22,713 nucleotides of DNA from a virus: IMG/VR virus record IMGVR_UViG_3300007515_000040, positions 1 through 22,713 of that record. One strand, written 5' to 3'. Below, one piece after another: positions 13,012 to 22,100 of this stretch; position 1 is the stretch's first letter; every line of letters begins with the position of its first letter. Made by a program: the position numbers and the translations under genes. A model generated the notes under the pieces. The model had not been told where the DNA came from. It saw only the letters and a program-made list of their open reading frames with translations, and ran no database searches.

Positions 13012-14843
13012 TGCCTGTTATCGCAAATGAAGTATTGGATGACCCGATTATACTGGACGGGAACAATAGCTTTGTGGGCGGTCAAGTCAGCGCATCTCGC
13101 GCAAACCTGATTCCAGAGAACGCTTTTGCGGAGGGCAAGAATATTGACCTTGATGAATTTGGAAACGCTGTCACTAGGAGGGGAACAAGCCTTGCTGCGG
13201 GGTACTTGATCTGGGATGAGACAGCGGTTAACTGGGAGGATGAGGATGGACTCTGGGAAGGCTTGGTTGCGCCAGTTATCTCGCTTGGATACTTTGACAC
13301 GGGCAGCGTGGAGTATCTAATGATCGCTGATGGCTCAAACTATCTGAAAGCTGCCACTGAAGACGGAACCTTTACCCTGCTAACCGGCGCAGATTTTGTT
13401 TCCGGGGCCAAGGTTAGGTTCGCCCAGTTGAATAACCGAATGTATTACACGGACGGATCGGCTGACCTGCGTTATGTCAACGGAAGTGTTGATCCGGTGA
13501 CTGCTGTGGCGATTTCCGCAGGTCAAATCAGTAGCATCACCATTTCCGAGGGCGGCAGCGGTTATCTTGCTGTTCCAACTGTCACGATAGCTGCGCCAAG
13601 CAGCGGGACTACGGCACTGGGAACCGCAATCCTTGGTTATGACGGATCAGTGGTCGGAGTGACCATTACTAATGAGGGAACTGGCTATGACAAGGACGCT
13701 CCGCCTGATGTGAGCTTCTCTTCCCCCACTAGTGGGACAGACGCGACAGGAACAGCTAACGTCACCCAAACTCCCAGAAAACCTAAATTTATTGTAACCC
13801 ACACCAACAGGCTGTTCGCTACCAGCGCACACCCGGATGTTCCTGCGGATACCCTGTATTGTTCGGGAATACTGGACGGAGATGCGTGGGATTTGGCGGC
13901 AGACAACCTTCGGATCGGTAATGACCGTGACCCCATCACTGCCCTGATGCCCGGACAGAACTTTGACCTGTATGTGTTCAAGGAAAGAAGCATTTACAAG
14001 GTTAACGCTGACCCGACACTCAAAGCCTCCCAATGGAGCATTAAGCTGGTCAATAACCGGACTGGATGTGTGGCAGACGGCACAGTCCAGCAGGTGGGTG
14101 CGGATATTATGTTCCTTTCCCGTGATGGCGTGAAGTCATTGCAATCCATTCAGGCAGGTACAGAGACGGACGTGTCACTTCCTGTCAGTCGCAACATTAA
14201 CGACTATATCGGGCGCATCAATCAGGCTGCGGTCAGCACTTGCACAGCCATTTACTGGCGCAACCGTTATATGCTCTCTGTCCCGCTGGATTCGGCCACT
14301 ACACCGGACACGGTACTGACCTTTAACCTCCTTGCAGCAGCTTGGTGTGGTCACTGGTCGGGCTGGGAGGCGAGGAGCTTTGTTATCAGCGCATTTGATG
14401 GAGAACTGAAGCTCAACATCGGGACGCAGAACGGCGAGATGTACACTTGGGATGATTCCGTATCTGAGGATGCCACCACCATTGCGGATTACAAGGACGG
14501 CAATTCAACCTACGAATCCTACATCCAAACGCGAGCCTATACCTTTGGCGAGACATGGGGAGACAAGATCGGCTACTCCACCCAGTTTAATTTTGGAAAC
14601 ATTCACGCTGACGCAATTACAGGTGACATAAATTACTACAAGGACTTGTCATCCAGCGGCACGGCATTGGAGGCAAGCCTTTCCCTCCCGGCAGACACCA
14701 ACCTGATTCGCAAGGGATTCAACATGGTATCCAAGGGCAGATTTAATCAGCTACAGTTTAAGGTGAAGGCAGACGGCGGCAGACTTGCGTTGCACTCAGT
14801 CCAGTCAAGTGCCTTTGGCCAACCCATTACCCCTGAGAGATGA
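13011..14843 (+). CDS. Tail hub / packaged-DNA stabilisation protein, P22 gp10-like (probable)
   Basis: A 610-residue beta-rich protein that probably closes the head-tail vertex and retains packaged DNA. The N-terminal LIPENAFAEGKNIDLDEFGNAVTRRG resembles the opening of podovirus hub proteins. Repeated blade-like stretches suggest a beta-propeller: VRFAQLNNRMYYTDGS (about 140), PKFIVTHTNRLFATS (about 255), LYVFKERSIYKVN (about 320) and ADIMFLSRDGVKSLQS (about 365). Residues 174-254 are an apparent insertion with two copies of a GGSGY/EGTGY-type unit (SSITISEGGSGY and VVGVTITNEGTGY), a small beta module seen in many phage appendage proteins. It is coupled to both neighbours by overlapping start/stop codons. 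Confidence 0.75.
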   Translation: MPVIANEVLDDPIILDGNNSFVGGQVSASRANLIPENAFAEGKNIDLDEFGNAVTRRGTSLAAGYLIWDETAVNWEDEDGLWEGLVAPVISLGYFDTGSVEYLMIADGSNYLKAATEDGTFTLLTGADFVSGAKVRFAQLNNRMYYTDGSADLRYVNGSVDPVTAVAISAGQISSITISEGGSGYLAVPTVTIAAPSSGTTALGTAILGYDGSVVGVTITNEGTGYDKDAPPDVSFSSPTSGTDATGTANVTQTPRKPKFIVTHTNRLFATSAHPDVPADTLYCSGILDGDAWDLAADNLRIGNDRDPITALMPGQNFDLYVFKERSIYKVNADPTLKASQWSIKLVNNRTGCVADGTVQQVGADIMFLSRDGVKSLQSIQAGTETDVSLPVSRNINDYIGRINQAAVSTCTAIYWRNRYMLSVPLDSATTPDTVLTFNLLAAAWCGHWSGWEARSFVISAFDGELKLNIGTQNGEMYTWDDSVSEDATTIADYKDGNSTYESYIQTRAYTFGETWGDKIGYSTQFNFGNIHADAITGDINYYKDLSSSGTALEASLSLPADTNLIRKGFNMVSKGRFNQLQFKVKADGGRLALHSVQSSAFGQPITPER

Positions 14844-15250
14844 ACAACACGGACACCATGACAATCGGGATTGCGAACCTGTTCAGGTCAGAGCTTGAGC
14901 ATTGTTCCGGTTGGCCTCCGGGCAGGTTGTTGAGTTGGGTGAGGTGGTTTGTCGTCAAACAAAGATACTTGGTGTCAGTCAAGGAAGGTAAGCTGGTGGG
15001 TGCGGCTGTGTTGCGTTATGTTGATAACGAGAAGGAATGCCGGACAGATTACTGTGACACAGGCGGGAAGATTTGTTATGTGGACGCTACTGTGGCGAAG
15101 GAGCCGGATGTGCTGAAGGATTTATACACGCAAATGTGGGAGAGATTCGGGAAAGACTGCAATTTAATCGCTTGGGTACGCCCCAAGCATGATAACAAGG
15201 TAATTTGTGTGCCTATGGACAAGGCACGGAGACGTTTAATCAAGGAATAG
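14840..15250 (+). CDS. GNAT acetyltransferase-like phage protein (tentative)
   Basis: A 136-residue protein starting at ATG 14840 in an ATGA overlap with the hub gene. The layout of strands and helices fits a GNAT fold: KQRYLVSVKEGKLVGAAVLRYVDN (beta strands 2 to 4, about 34-57), GKICYVDATVAKEP (strand plus acceptor-loop position), VLKDLYTQMWERFGKDCNLIAWVRP (helix and strand). The usual Q/RxxGxG/A acetyl-CoA loop is not clearly present, so catalysis is doubtful. Short GNAT-like proteins recur in this position between the tail hub and internal virion genes in podoviruses, from memory. It may modify a virion or host protein, or have become structural. Several Cys occur in the middle (ECRTDYCDTGGKICY). 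Confidence 0.55.
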   Translation: MNNTDTMTIGIANLFRSELEHCSGWPPGRLLSWVRWFVVKQRYLVSVKEGKLVGAAVLRYVDNEKECRTDYCDTGGKICYVDATVAKEPDVLKDLYTQMWERFGKDCNLIAWVRPKHDNKVICVPMDKARRRLIKE

Positions 15251-15253
15251 ATC

Positions 15254-17500
15254 ATGGGAAAACCTAGTACGCCAGAGCCTCCAACACCACCAACAGCATC
15301 TGAGATAGCTGCGGCGAACATTGAGACAGCGGAACACATGGCGAAGCTCTCCCGCGCAATGGAGTTTGGCGAGGAGCTGATGCGTGATGTTCGCAATGCT
15401 GACGGCTCTAGGATCAAGTATGAGAAGGTTGCCACGGATGTTCCGACAGGGTATGAGCCTGTTTACTCCAATGAGACGGTCAACACCAGCGGCCCTTCAG
15501 ACTTTTCAGTGGGGCAGGGTAATTATGGGGTAGTTGAAGCAACAGTGAACTCGGAGGGCGAGTTAAGCGGCTTTACGATTATCCCCGACACAAGAAGAGG
15601 CGACCAGAAATACCCGTATGCGGAGATGGATCATTTGGTGGGGAAGAAGTGGCATTCAAGTGAGGTGCAGAACGACCTCAAGGGGCGGAGTAACCCCACC
15701 ACTGGAGAGAGCTGGGCAGACGGATTCTCTGGAACCCAACCTATGTCCGAGCAGGTCAGGACACTGACCGGATACGAAAGTCCGGGTGGCGACATACTAA
15801 ACGCCAACCAGTATTTCAAGACCACCTACGACGCAAACGGCAATATGATTGGCGAGCGGGAAGCTGTTGATCGCGATGAAGCCATAGACGTTGACTTTAC
15901 TGGCATGGGCGACATTGACCGTGCTATTAAGCGTTGGGAATGGGAAAAGGAATACGGAGCCGAGAAGGCCGAGTTCCTTCTGGATTTTGCTGATGAGTAT
16001 GGTGATGACTTTGTAACCAGTGCGCGTGATCTGCTTGAGAAAAGCGATCCAACGGGATTTGCAGCGAGAGAGTTGCTGGGTCAACTCGCGCAGGGTTACA
16101 CACCGGGACAACTCCCCGACCTTCCCACTATGGAGAAGGCAGTTGATCCCGCCCTGCTGGAGCAGGTAGGTATTGCCCCTTCCCTGCCCGAAGTTGGACT
16201 TGGAGATGTGCCTGAGTACGAAAGAGCAGCAGCATTTGGCGACCTTGAAAGACTTGGAGCAGCCCCGACCCTCGCAGAGATGGATGTGGCAGCGGCCCCT
16301 GAGTTCGGCAGGGTAGGTGAGATGGCGGCACTGGAGCGTGCTGAAGCTGCGCCTACACTTGAGCGGTTAACGGATATACCGGAGGTTCCGCTGGATGCAG
16401 AGTCAATGGCAGCTAGAGAGTTTGCCGAGGAAGAACTGCTCAGGCGAGCGCAGTCAGGCGAGACATCCAGATTGATGGGTGAAGAAGCCAGACGCATAGC
16501 CAGAGGCAGGGCAGCAGGATTGGGCAACATCTTTGGTGGCGGAGCAGCGATTGAGGAAGCGGCTGCGGTACGTCAGGCGGAGGAAGCCGGACAGAGGGCG
16601 GCTATCTCTGATCTGTTAAACTTTTATGGCTCCGGCCAGACGGCTGGTGATTATCAATCTAGGATTGCCCAGCAGAATCTGTCCAACAAGTTGATGGGGA
16701 TTCAGCAACGCACAGGTGCTGAACAAGCTGAGTTTGGCATGGGGATGCAGAGACTTGGTGCGGATCAGGAGGCTACACTGCGGGAAAGGGCTGATGAACT
16801 GGCCGCTATCGGGCAGAGAACCGAAGCCGAGCAGCAGGAATTTTCAAACCTCTCCGGGATCATTAACCAGATCAACCAGACAAGAGGTCAACAGTTTGGG
16901 TTGGGCGCACAGGCGGTTGAGTTTGATACCTCCCAGCGGATGCGCGAGAGGGCAGACGAATTGTCTGCGATGGCCCAACGCAATCAGGCAGAGGAAAGCG
17001 AGTATCAATCGTTACTGTCTGCACTGGGTCAGCAGGGGGCAACCCGTCAGGCGCAGTACGGCATGGAGCTTCAGGGAGCAGCTCAACGCAATCAGGCTGC
17101 TGAAGCGGATTTGGCTAGGCAACAACAGGCGATGGCGCAGCGCAATCAAGCCGCGCAACAGTCCTTTGCCAGTGCCATGCAGAAGACGATGAGTGAGGAG
17201 CAGTTGAAACAGCAGCAGATGGCCAACCTTCAGAGCTTCTCTGGGTTAACACCTGTAGCTGCACAGTTCGGGGCATTGCCCGGAGCGCAACAGGCTGTGG
17301 CATCCAGCTTCCAGCCTATTCAATACCAGCCCACCAATGTGATGGGAATGTTGCAGGGCCAACAGCAACTGGCTTCCCAGAACTTTGGGACACAAGCGAA
17401 CATCTGGGGGAAACAGGCTGACATGGCTATGGCTCCCAGTCCGTTTGGGGAATTAGCGGGGACTGCTGTTGGCATCTACGCAGGAAAAACATGGGGATAA
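15254..17500 (+). CDS. Large Gln/Ala/Glu-rich virion protein (internal or tail)
   Basis: A 748-residue protein, starting 3 nt after the previous stop. Residues about 1-40 are Pro-rich then helical (MGKPSTPEPPTPPTASEIAA). Residues 60-290 are mixed and acidic. Residues about 293-390 contain loosely repeated Ala/Pro/Glu modules (APTLAEMDVAAAPEF, then APTLERLTDIPEVP). From about 400 the sequence is mostly helical with Gln-rich coiled-coil-like repeats: RERADELAAIGQRTEAEQQEF, RERADELSAMAQRNQAEESEY and the AQRNQAA units. The C-terminal part (FQPIQYQPTNVMGM onward to AVGIYAGKTWG) is Gly-rich and hydrophobic. Proteins like this follow the hub gene in marine podoviruses and are probably virion components, either internal, ejected proteins or tail-associated. 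No enzyme motif is visible. Confidence 0.75.
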   Translation: MGKPSTPEPPTPPTASEIAAANIETAEHMAKLSRAMEFGEELMRDVRNADGSRIKYEKVATDVPTGYEPVYSNETVNTSGPSDFSVGQGNYGVVEATVNSEGELSGFTIIPDTRRGDQKYPYAEMDHLVGKKWHSSEVQNDLKGRSNPTTGESWADGFSGTQPMSEQVRTLTGYESPGGDILNANQYFKTTYDANGNMIGEREAVDRDEAIDVDFTGMGDIDRAIKRWEWEKEYGAEKAEFLLDFADEYGDDFVTSARDLLEKSDPTGFAARELLGQLAQGYTPGQLPDLPTMEKAVDPALLEQVGIAPSLPEVGLGDVPEYERAAAFGDLERLGAAPTLAEMDVAAAPEFGRVGEMAALERAEAAPTLERLTDIPEVPLDAESMAAREFAEEELLRRAQSGETSRLMGEEARRIARGRAAGLGNIFGGGAAIEEAAAVRQAEEAGQRAAISDLLNFYGSGQTAGDYQSRIAQQNLSNKLMGIQQRTGAEQAEFGMGMQRLGADQEATLRERADELAAIGQRTEAEQQEFSNLSGIINQINQTRGQQFGLGAQAVEFDTSQRMRERADELSAMAQRNQAEESEYQSLLSALGQQGATRQAQYGMELQGAAQRNQAAEADLARQQQAMAQRNQAAQQSFASAMQKTMSEEQLKQQQMANLQSFSGLTPVAAQFGALPGAQQAVASSFQPIQYQPTNVMGMLQGQQQLASQNFGTQANIWGKQADMAMAPSPFGELAGTAVGIYAGKTWG

Positions 17501-17502
17501 TT

Positions 17503-17508
17503 AAGGAG
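17503..17508 (+). promoter_or_regulatory. Ribosome binding site for next virion gene
   Basis: AAGGAG lies 9 nt before ATG 17518. An earlier out-of-frame ATG at 17511 opens only a 4-codon frame and was ignored. Confidence 0.6.
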
Positions 17509-17517
17509 AAATGATTT

Positions 17518-19092
17518 ATGGGTAATTTTTTGGGAGGGTTTGCAGGAGGAGCCAAGGAGGGGTGGGCGTTAGGGTCGTCCCTTGCCGAGCGCAAGCGCAA
17601 GGAGGAGGAAAAGATCGCTGACCGAGAGTATGCTGACAAGAAAATTGCGGATGCACTCGAACGCGGTCGGCAGGAGAAGATGGACATAATTTCGGGCCGA
17701 CATCAGGCGGGAGTGCCTGTAGAGCACATCCCCGCCATTCAGGAAAGGATGCTCCAGCAGCACCACTTATTCCCCGTTGAGGCCCCGCAAAGGGAGCGCG
17801 TGGAAGCGGCTATTCGGTCATTGAAGAGGCCCGGAGCAGTGCTGGGAGCTTCTGAGATAATGAAAGCGCAGCGAGACTTGGAAGAGAAGCGAGGGTATGA
17901 CGAGGCTCAAGTCCTTGCTGGGGATGCGAGGGCATGGGATGTCTTTTTACGGAAGGAGAACATCGCTGACCTACTCAGAGAAAATAATAGAGCCTACGCA
18001 GAGGCACTGAGGTTAAGAGTTAAGGGCGAAGAGGAGCTCGATGAAAAGCTGAAGCAACTTGATGACTTTACCATAAACGGGGAAATTGCCGCAGGACGAT
18101 TGGCAGCGGCAAAGGGTTTAACAAGGGATGCCAACCCTCACCCTCGGACTACATATCAGTCAGGCGCGTGGCTGCAAGGTTTCCGCAAGGAACAGGCAGA
18201 CATCGCCAGCGCAGCGAGGACAGCAGGAGAAACTTACGCAGCGAACTGGAAGGCAAAGAAGGAAAACGTAGAGTCTACGTGGGAGCCAGTGCTTGAGAAG
18301 CTGTGGGGGAGGACTCACGAAGGCGGAGAGTTGCCTGATGATATAAGGAACTCAGCACTCAGTAGCTTTGAGAGTGCCAAGGCAGAGGTTGGTGATCTTC
18401 GAGAACTTCAGTTCTTGCAGAACCAATACAAGACAGCCATTCAGGTTCCCAATGCCCCGAAGGAATATAAGCCGTGGGACAAGGCCAAGGCAGACTTCAA
18501 GACCAACCCGAAGGATTTGGCGGAAGCTGTAAGGCGAATCTATAAAATCCACGATGCCAAGGCAGAGCGCATTGCCAAGGAGCTGGAGGAGACTCCGTGG
18601 GAAACTTACAATGTAATGGATGATAAGGGAGCGTATAAGCATCGCACTTGGAAGATTAGGGACAGCCATGTAGCGCGGGAGAAGATGAACCCCCACACCG
18701 AGGAGGGCAGGAAGAACATTGCACTGGCTAATGCACAGCTAGAATATGAGTCGTTCGCGGTCGTTGGTAAGGATGGGATGAAGCGATCATTGAGAGCATT
18801 TGTCCCTATTGCCAAGGATAAACTGACTCTAATTTGGAACAAAAAACCTGAAGACCGGACGCACGAAGATCAGAAGGTAATGGGCACATCGAAAGTTCCA
18901 GCATTGCCGAAAGAGGGAGAACTGAAAGGGCCAGAAGCACCGAAGGAACCAACGCTCGGAGGGCTCCCAGAAAACCCGGAGGAAGGAGTGCAATACACCC
19001 TTGAACAGGGCGATAATAAAGCGGAGGTTATGATTATTGGCGGCAAATGGTTCACGCTGAAAGGCGGCAAATGGGTTCCGTTGCCGAGGTAA
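17518..19092 (+). CDS. Large charged helical protein, probable internal virion protein
   Basis: A 524-residue protein beginning MGNFLGGFAGGAKEGWALGSSL, a Gly-rich, mildly hydrophobic start like that of some ejected phage proteins. Residues about 24-60 are a very charged helix (ERKRKEEEKIADREYADKKIADALERG), and most of the remainder is Lys/Glu-rich and helical. Near the C-terminus there is a Pro-rich linker (PALPKEGELKGPEAPKEPTLGG). A short beta-hairpin-like end follows (YTLEQGDNKAEVMIIGGKWFTL and a second GGKW). I do not recognise a family. Its size and position between two other large proteins fit the set of internal proteins delivered with DNA. The start follows a good AAGGAG site, and the stop is 9 nt before the next start. 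Confidence 0.68.
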   Translation: MGNFLGGFAGGAKEGWALGSSLAERKRKEEEKIADREYADKKIADALERGRQEKMDIISGRHQAGVPVEHIPAIQERMLQQHHLFPVEAPQRERVEAAIRSLKRPGAVLGASEIMKAQRDLEEKRGYDEAQVLAGDARAWDVFLRKENIADLLRENNRAYAEALRLRVKGEEELDEKLKQLDDFTINGEIAAGRLAAAKGLTRDANPHPRTTYQSGAWLQGFRKEQADIASAARTAGETYAANWKAKKENVESTWEPVLEKLWGRTHEGGELPDDIRNSALSSFESAKAEVGDLRELQFLQNQYKTAIQVPNAPKEYKPWDKAKADFKTNPKDLAEAVRRIYKIHDAKAERIAKELEETPWETYNVMDDKGAYKHRTWKIRDSHVAREKMNPHTEEGRKNIALANAQLEYESFAVVGKDGMKRSLRAFVPIAKDKLTLIWNKKPEDRTHEDQKVMGTSKVPALPKEGELKGPEAPKEPTLGGLPENPEEGVQYTLEQGDNKAEVMIIGGKWFTLKGGKWVPLPR

Positions 19093-19101
19093 TATACCAT
19101 C

Positions 19102-22100
19102 ATGGCCGAACCCCCAACAGAGTTTGACTTCAGCAAGCCCTTCACGGTTGTTAAGGAGAAGCCGAAGGAGACGGAAAAGGAGTCGGGGTTTGACTTCAGC
19201 AAGCCCTTCACTGTTGTCGGGGAAGAGAAGCCTGAGCCCATTGTCGAGACAGAGAAGGAATTAACAGGGCAGGAAAAGATTTACGAAAGGTTGCGTAAGC
19301 GCAAGGAGGCTGAGAAGGAGGCTGAGGGTAGGGCAGCAGAGATAGAAAGGGAACAGGCCGCGAGAGCTAGGGAGTGGTATGAGAAAATTCCCGAACTGGA
19401 AAGGGACGAGCGCGAGCGTAAGCACTGGGAAACCCAAAAAAGACTTGCCCCTTTCTACCGAGAGATAGCACAGGACAGAAAGGCTTGGGTTGACAAGGTG
19501 ACACGCCTTTCTGAGACGCTCCCATTGACCTCCGAGGAGGACAGGCGAAAAGAGGCCAGAAGTTTAGCGAAAGAGGAGGAGGACGCGCTCATTCGTAAGT
19601 TGGATGAGTTTGAGGGAGAGTTCGGCTTGAGGTTCAAGCATTTCGGGAAGTCGCTGGATGCCATTGAAATGGATCAGGAGGTCGGCACGGCAATGGCCAA
19701 GGCTCGAACGGCCCTTGGGGGGAAGACTGTAGGCCCAGCTCCCCCGCGATCCCCTTACGGAGCATTCAGGAGCAGCGAGGCTGCTCGCAAGCTCTGGGGG
19801 CCAGAAGTTGGATACCTTGGCGAATATAAGCCGATGGGAAGTAAGCTGGATAAGCACGGGCTTATTAGCGGATTATTCGAGTCGCCTCTGGATATACCAG
19901 AGATAAGGGAAGAGGACGTTAAGACACTGTTTCCGGGGGGCGGTGTTGGTCGGGACGTTGCGGTTGGAATACTGAACGCTGTTAATGGTCTTACCGAGTC
20001 AATCGTGTCTCCCGGCGGTGCGGCGACTATGGGGTTTGGCGTGGTAGCGAAGGAAGCCCCGGCGATCCTTCGGGCTGGTCATGGTGCATTCTCCCTAGAC
20101 CTCACCAGAAATGTTATTGAGCATCACCCGGAGTTGATGAGGATTCTGGAAAACCCTGATGTCTCACTTCAAGACAAAACGGAAGCCTTTGTGGGACAGG
20201 CGTTGCTTACCTTGTTTGCTGGCGGGGCGATGAAGGGGGCTCTAAAGAGCGAGTTCAAGAGTGCCAACGTCAAGACCCCTACACAGGCAATGAAGGTTTA
20301 CCGGGAGTCTGTCAGGCGCAAGAAAGCTGAACCCAAGCCGATTGAAGAGCCCAAGGTTAGGGAACGTGAGGTTCTGGAGAAGTTGCCAGACGAATCGTGG
20401 CCAGACTTTTATGCTAGGGTGGGGGAGCAGCAACTCTTGTTTGAGCATCAAAGAGGAACTGCTGTTGAGCCAACGGCTGAGGGGGCTCCCAAGACTTCCG
20501 TAAGGGACGCCTTGATAAAGGACACCCCAATCAGGCCGGAAGTTCCGCTGAAGGAACCACCCCCACTGAAGGATATTCCATTACCCAAAGACCCGGAGAT
20601 AGCGAAGGATGTTCCGGTCGAGGATGCCCTGAAGGCAGACCTCAATCAGGTAGTGGAGGCATTAAGGAGCCGGGAAAGTCGTGGGGGAGAAGTCAAGCAG
20701 CACCTCCTCGATGCCATGAAGAAGGGCGAAGCAGTAAAGGCAGCAAAGGCAGCAAAGGCGGCAGAGTTACTGGAAATTGCCAAGCGTCAGGCTGGGTTCG
20801 GTGACGCGGGCAAGGGAGGCGGTGAAGGTGGAGGCTGGGGCCGTTTCTGGGGTTGGCTAAAAGGGGAAGACCCTGAAGTTGCTGGAGATAAATTCAGGAT
20901 GAGCCTGTGGGACAGGGCTATAACCTCGCAGGTAACATCGTTCAGGCCCGCAACTGCCCTCCAGAGGAGCATGGAGAAGTTTTATGGCGTGAAGGAGGCG
21001 GGAGCCCCGGCGGAAATGTTCTTCGAGTTCCTTCCGGGCAGCTACGCAAAAGCCAAGGAAAGAGTTTTGTCCTTTGACGAGGCGGTATCGGTTCCGCTCA
21101 AGGAATCAGGCTTGAGCAAGGAGTTCGGGGTGTACTCCTTCCTGAAACGCATGGAGGACAGGCTCAAGTCAGGGAAGTCTCGCAGCGATCAGATCAAGGA
21201 GATCGACAAGGAGATCGAGGGGGCGAAGGAGCTGTTTGCGGGTGGTGCGGAATACGCCCGTAAAGAAAGGAAGGGAGTCGATGCCTACATCAAAGACCTT
21301 GAGGAAATCAAGAGCAACCTCAAGGCGAGGAGCGACAAGAGAGTTGCCGCTTTCCTCGAAGACAACGGTGAAGTGAAATACTGGACACCGAAGATGGTCA
21401 AGGACACGATGAAACTGTTCAAGAAGGACATCACCCCTGAACAGTTTAAGAAGCTGGAGGAAATTGGCGGGGCATTCCGCGCTGAGGCGAGCAAGATGAT
21501 GGACACGCTGGTGGAGGGAGGCATTATCAGCAAGGAGCAGCGCATCAGGATTGAGCTTTCCAATGAACACTATACCCCTTGGATGCTTGAGAAATATTTG
21601 AAGGACGAGGGAAAGGCGACTGGGTTGCGGGATAAAGTGGGTAGGGAAAAGCTATCTCTCCACCGCGTAACCGGGATTGATGACCCTGCATTTACGATTG
21701 CTGATGTGGCTGAGACAATGCGGAATAAGCTGCACGACATCACTGTCATTGTGGAATACAACAAGGCCAAGCGCGAGTTTGTGGACATCATGGAGCGCGA
21801 CCTGAAGGACATGGTGGTTGGGCCTGAAGGCGAGAAGACCAATGTTGGCGGGGTTGAAGCATTCATGCAGAGGCTCGGCAAGAAAAAGGAGACTCCACCG
21901 GGTATGGGCGAGTTCACTGTTATCCGCAACGGCAACGTGGAAAGGTACGCCGTTGATTCGGGTGTTGCCGAGGCGATCAATTCATTCGGGGAAAAGCAGC
22001 ATGCGGCTTGGAGACTCTTGGCCCATACATCGAGGCCACTCAAGGTTGGAGCAACCAAGTGGTCGGCCCCGTTCCAGATCGTCAATGCGCTACTGTCTGA

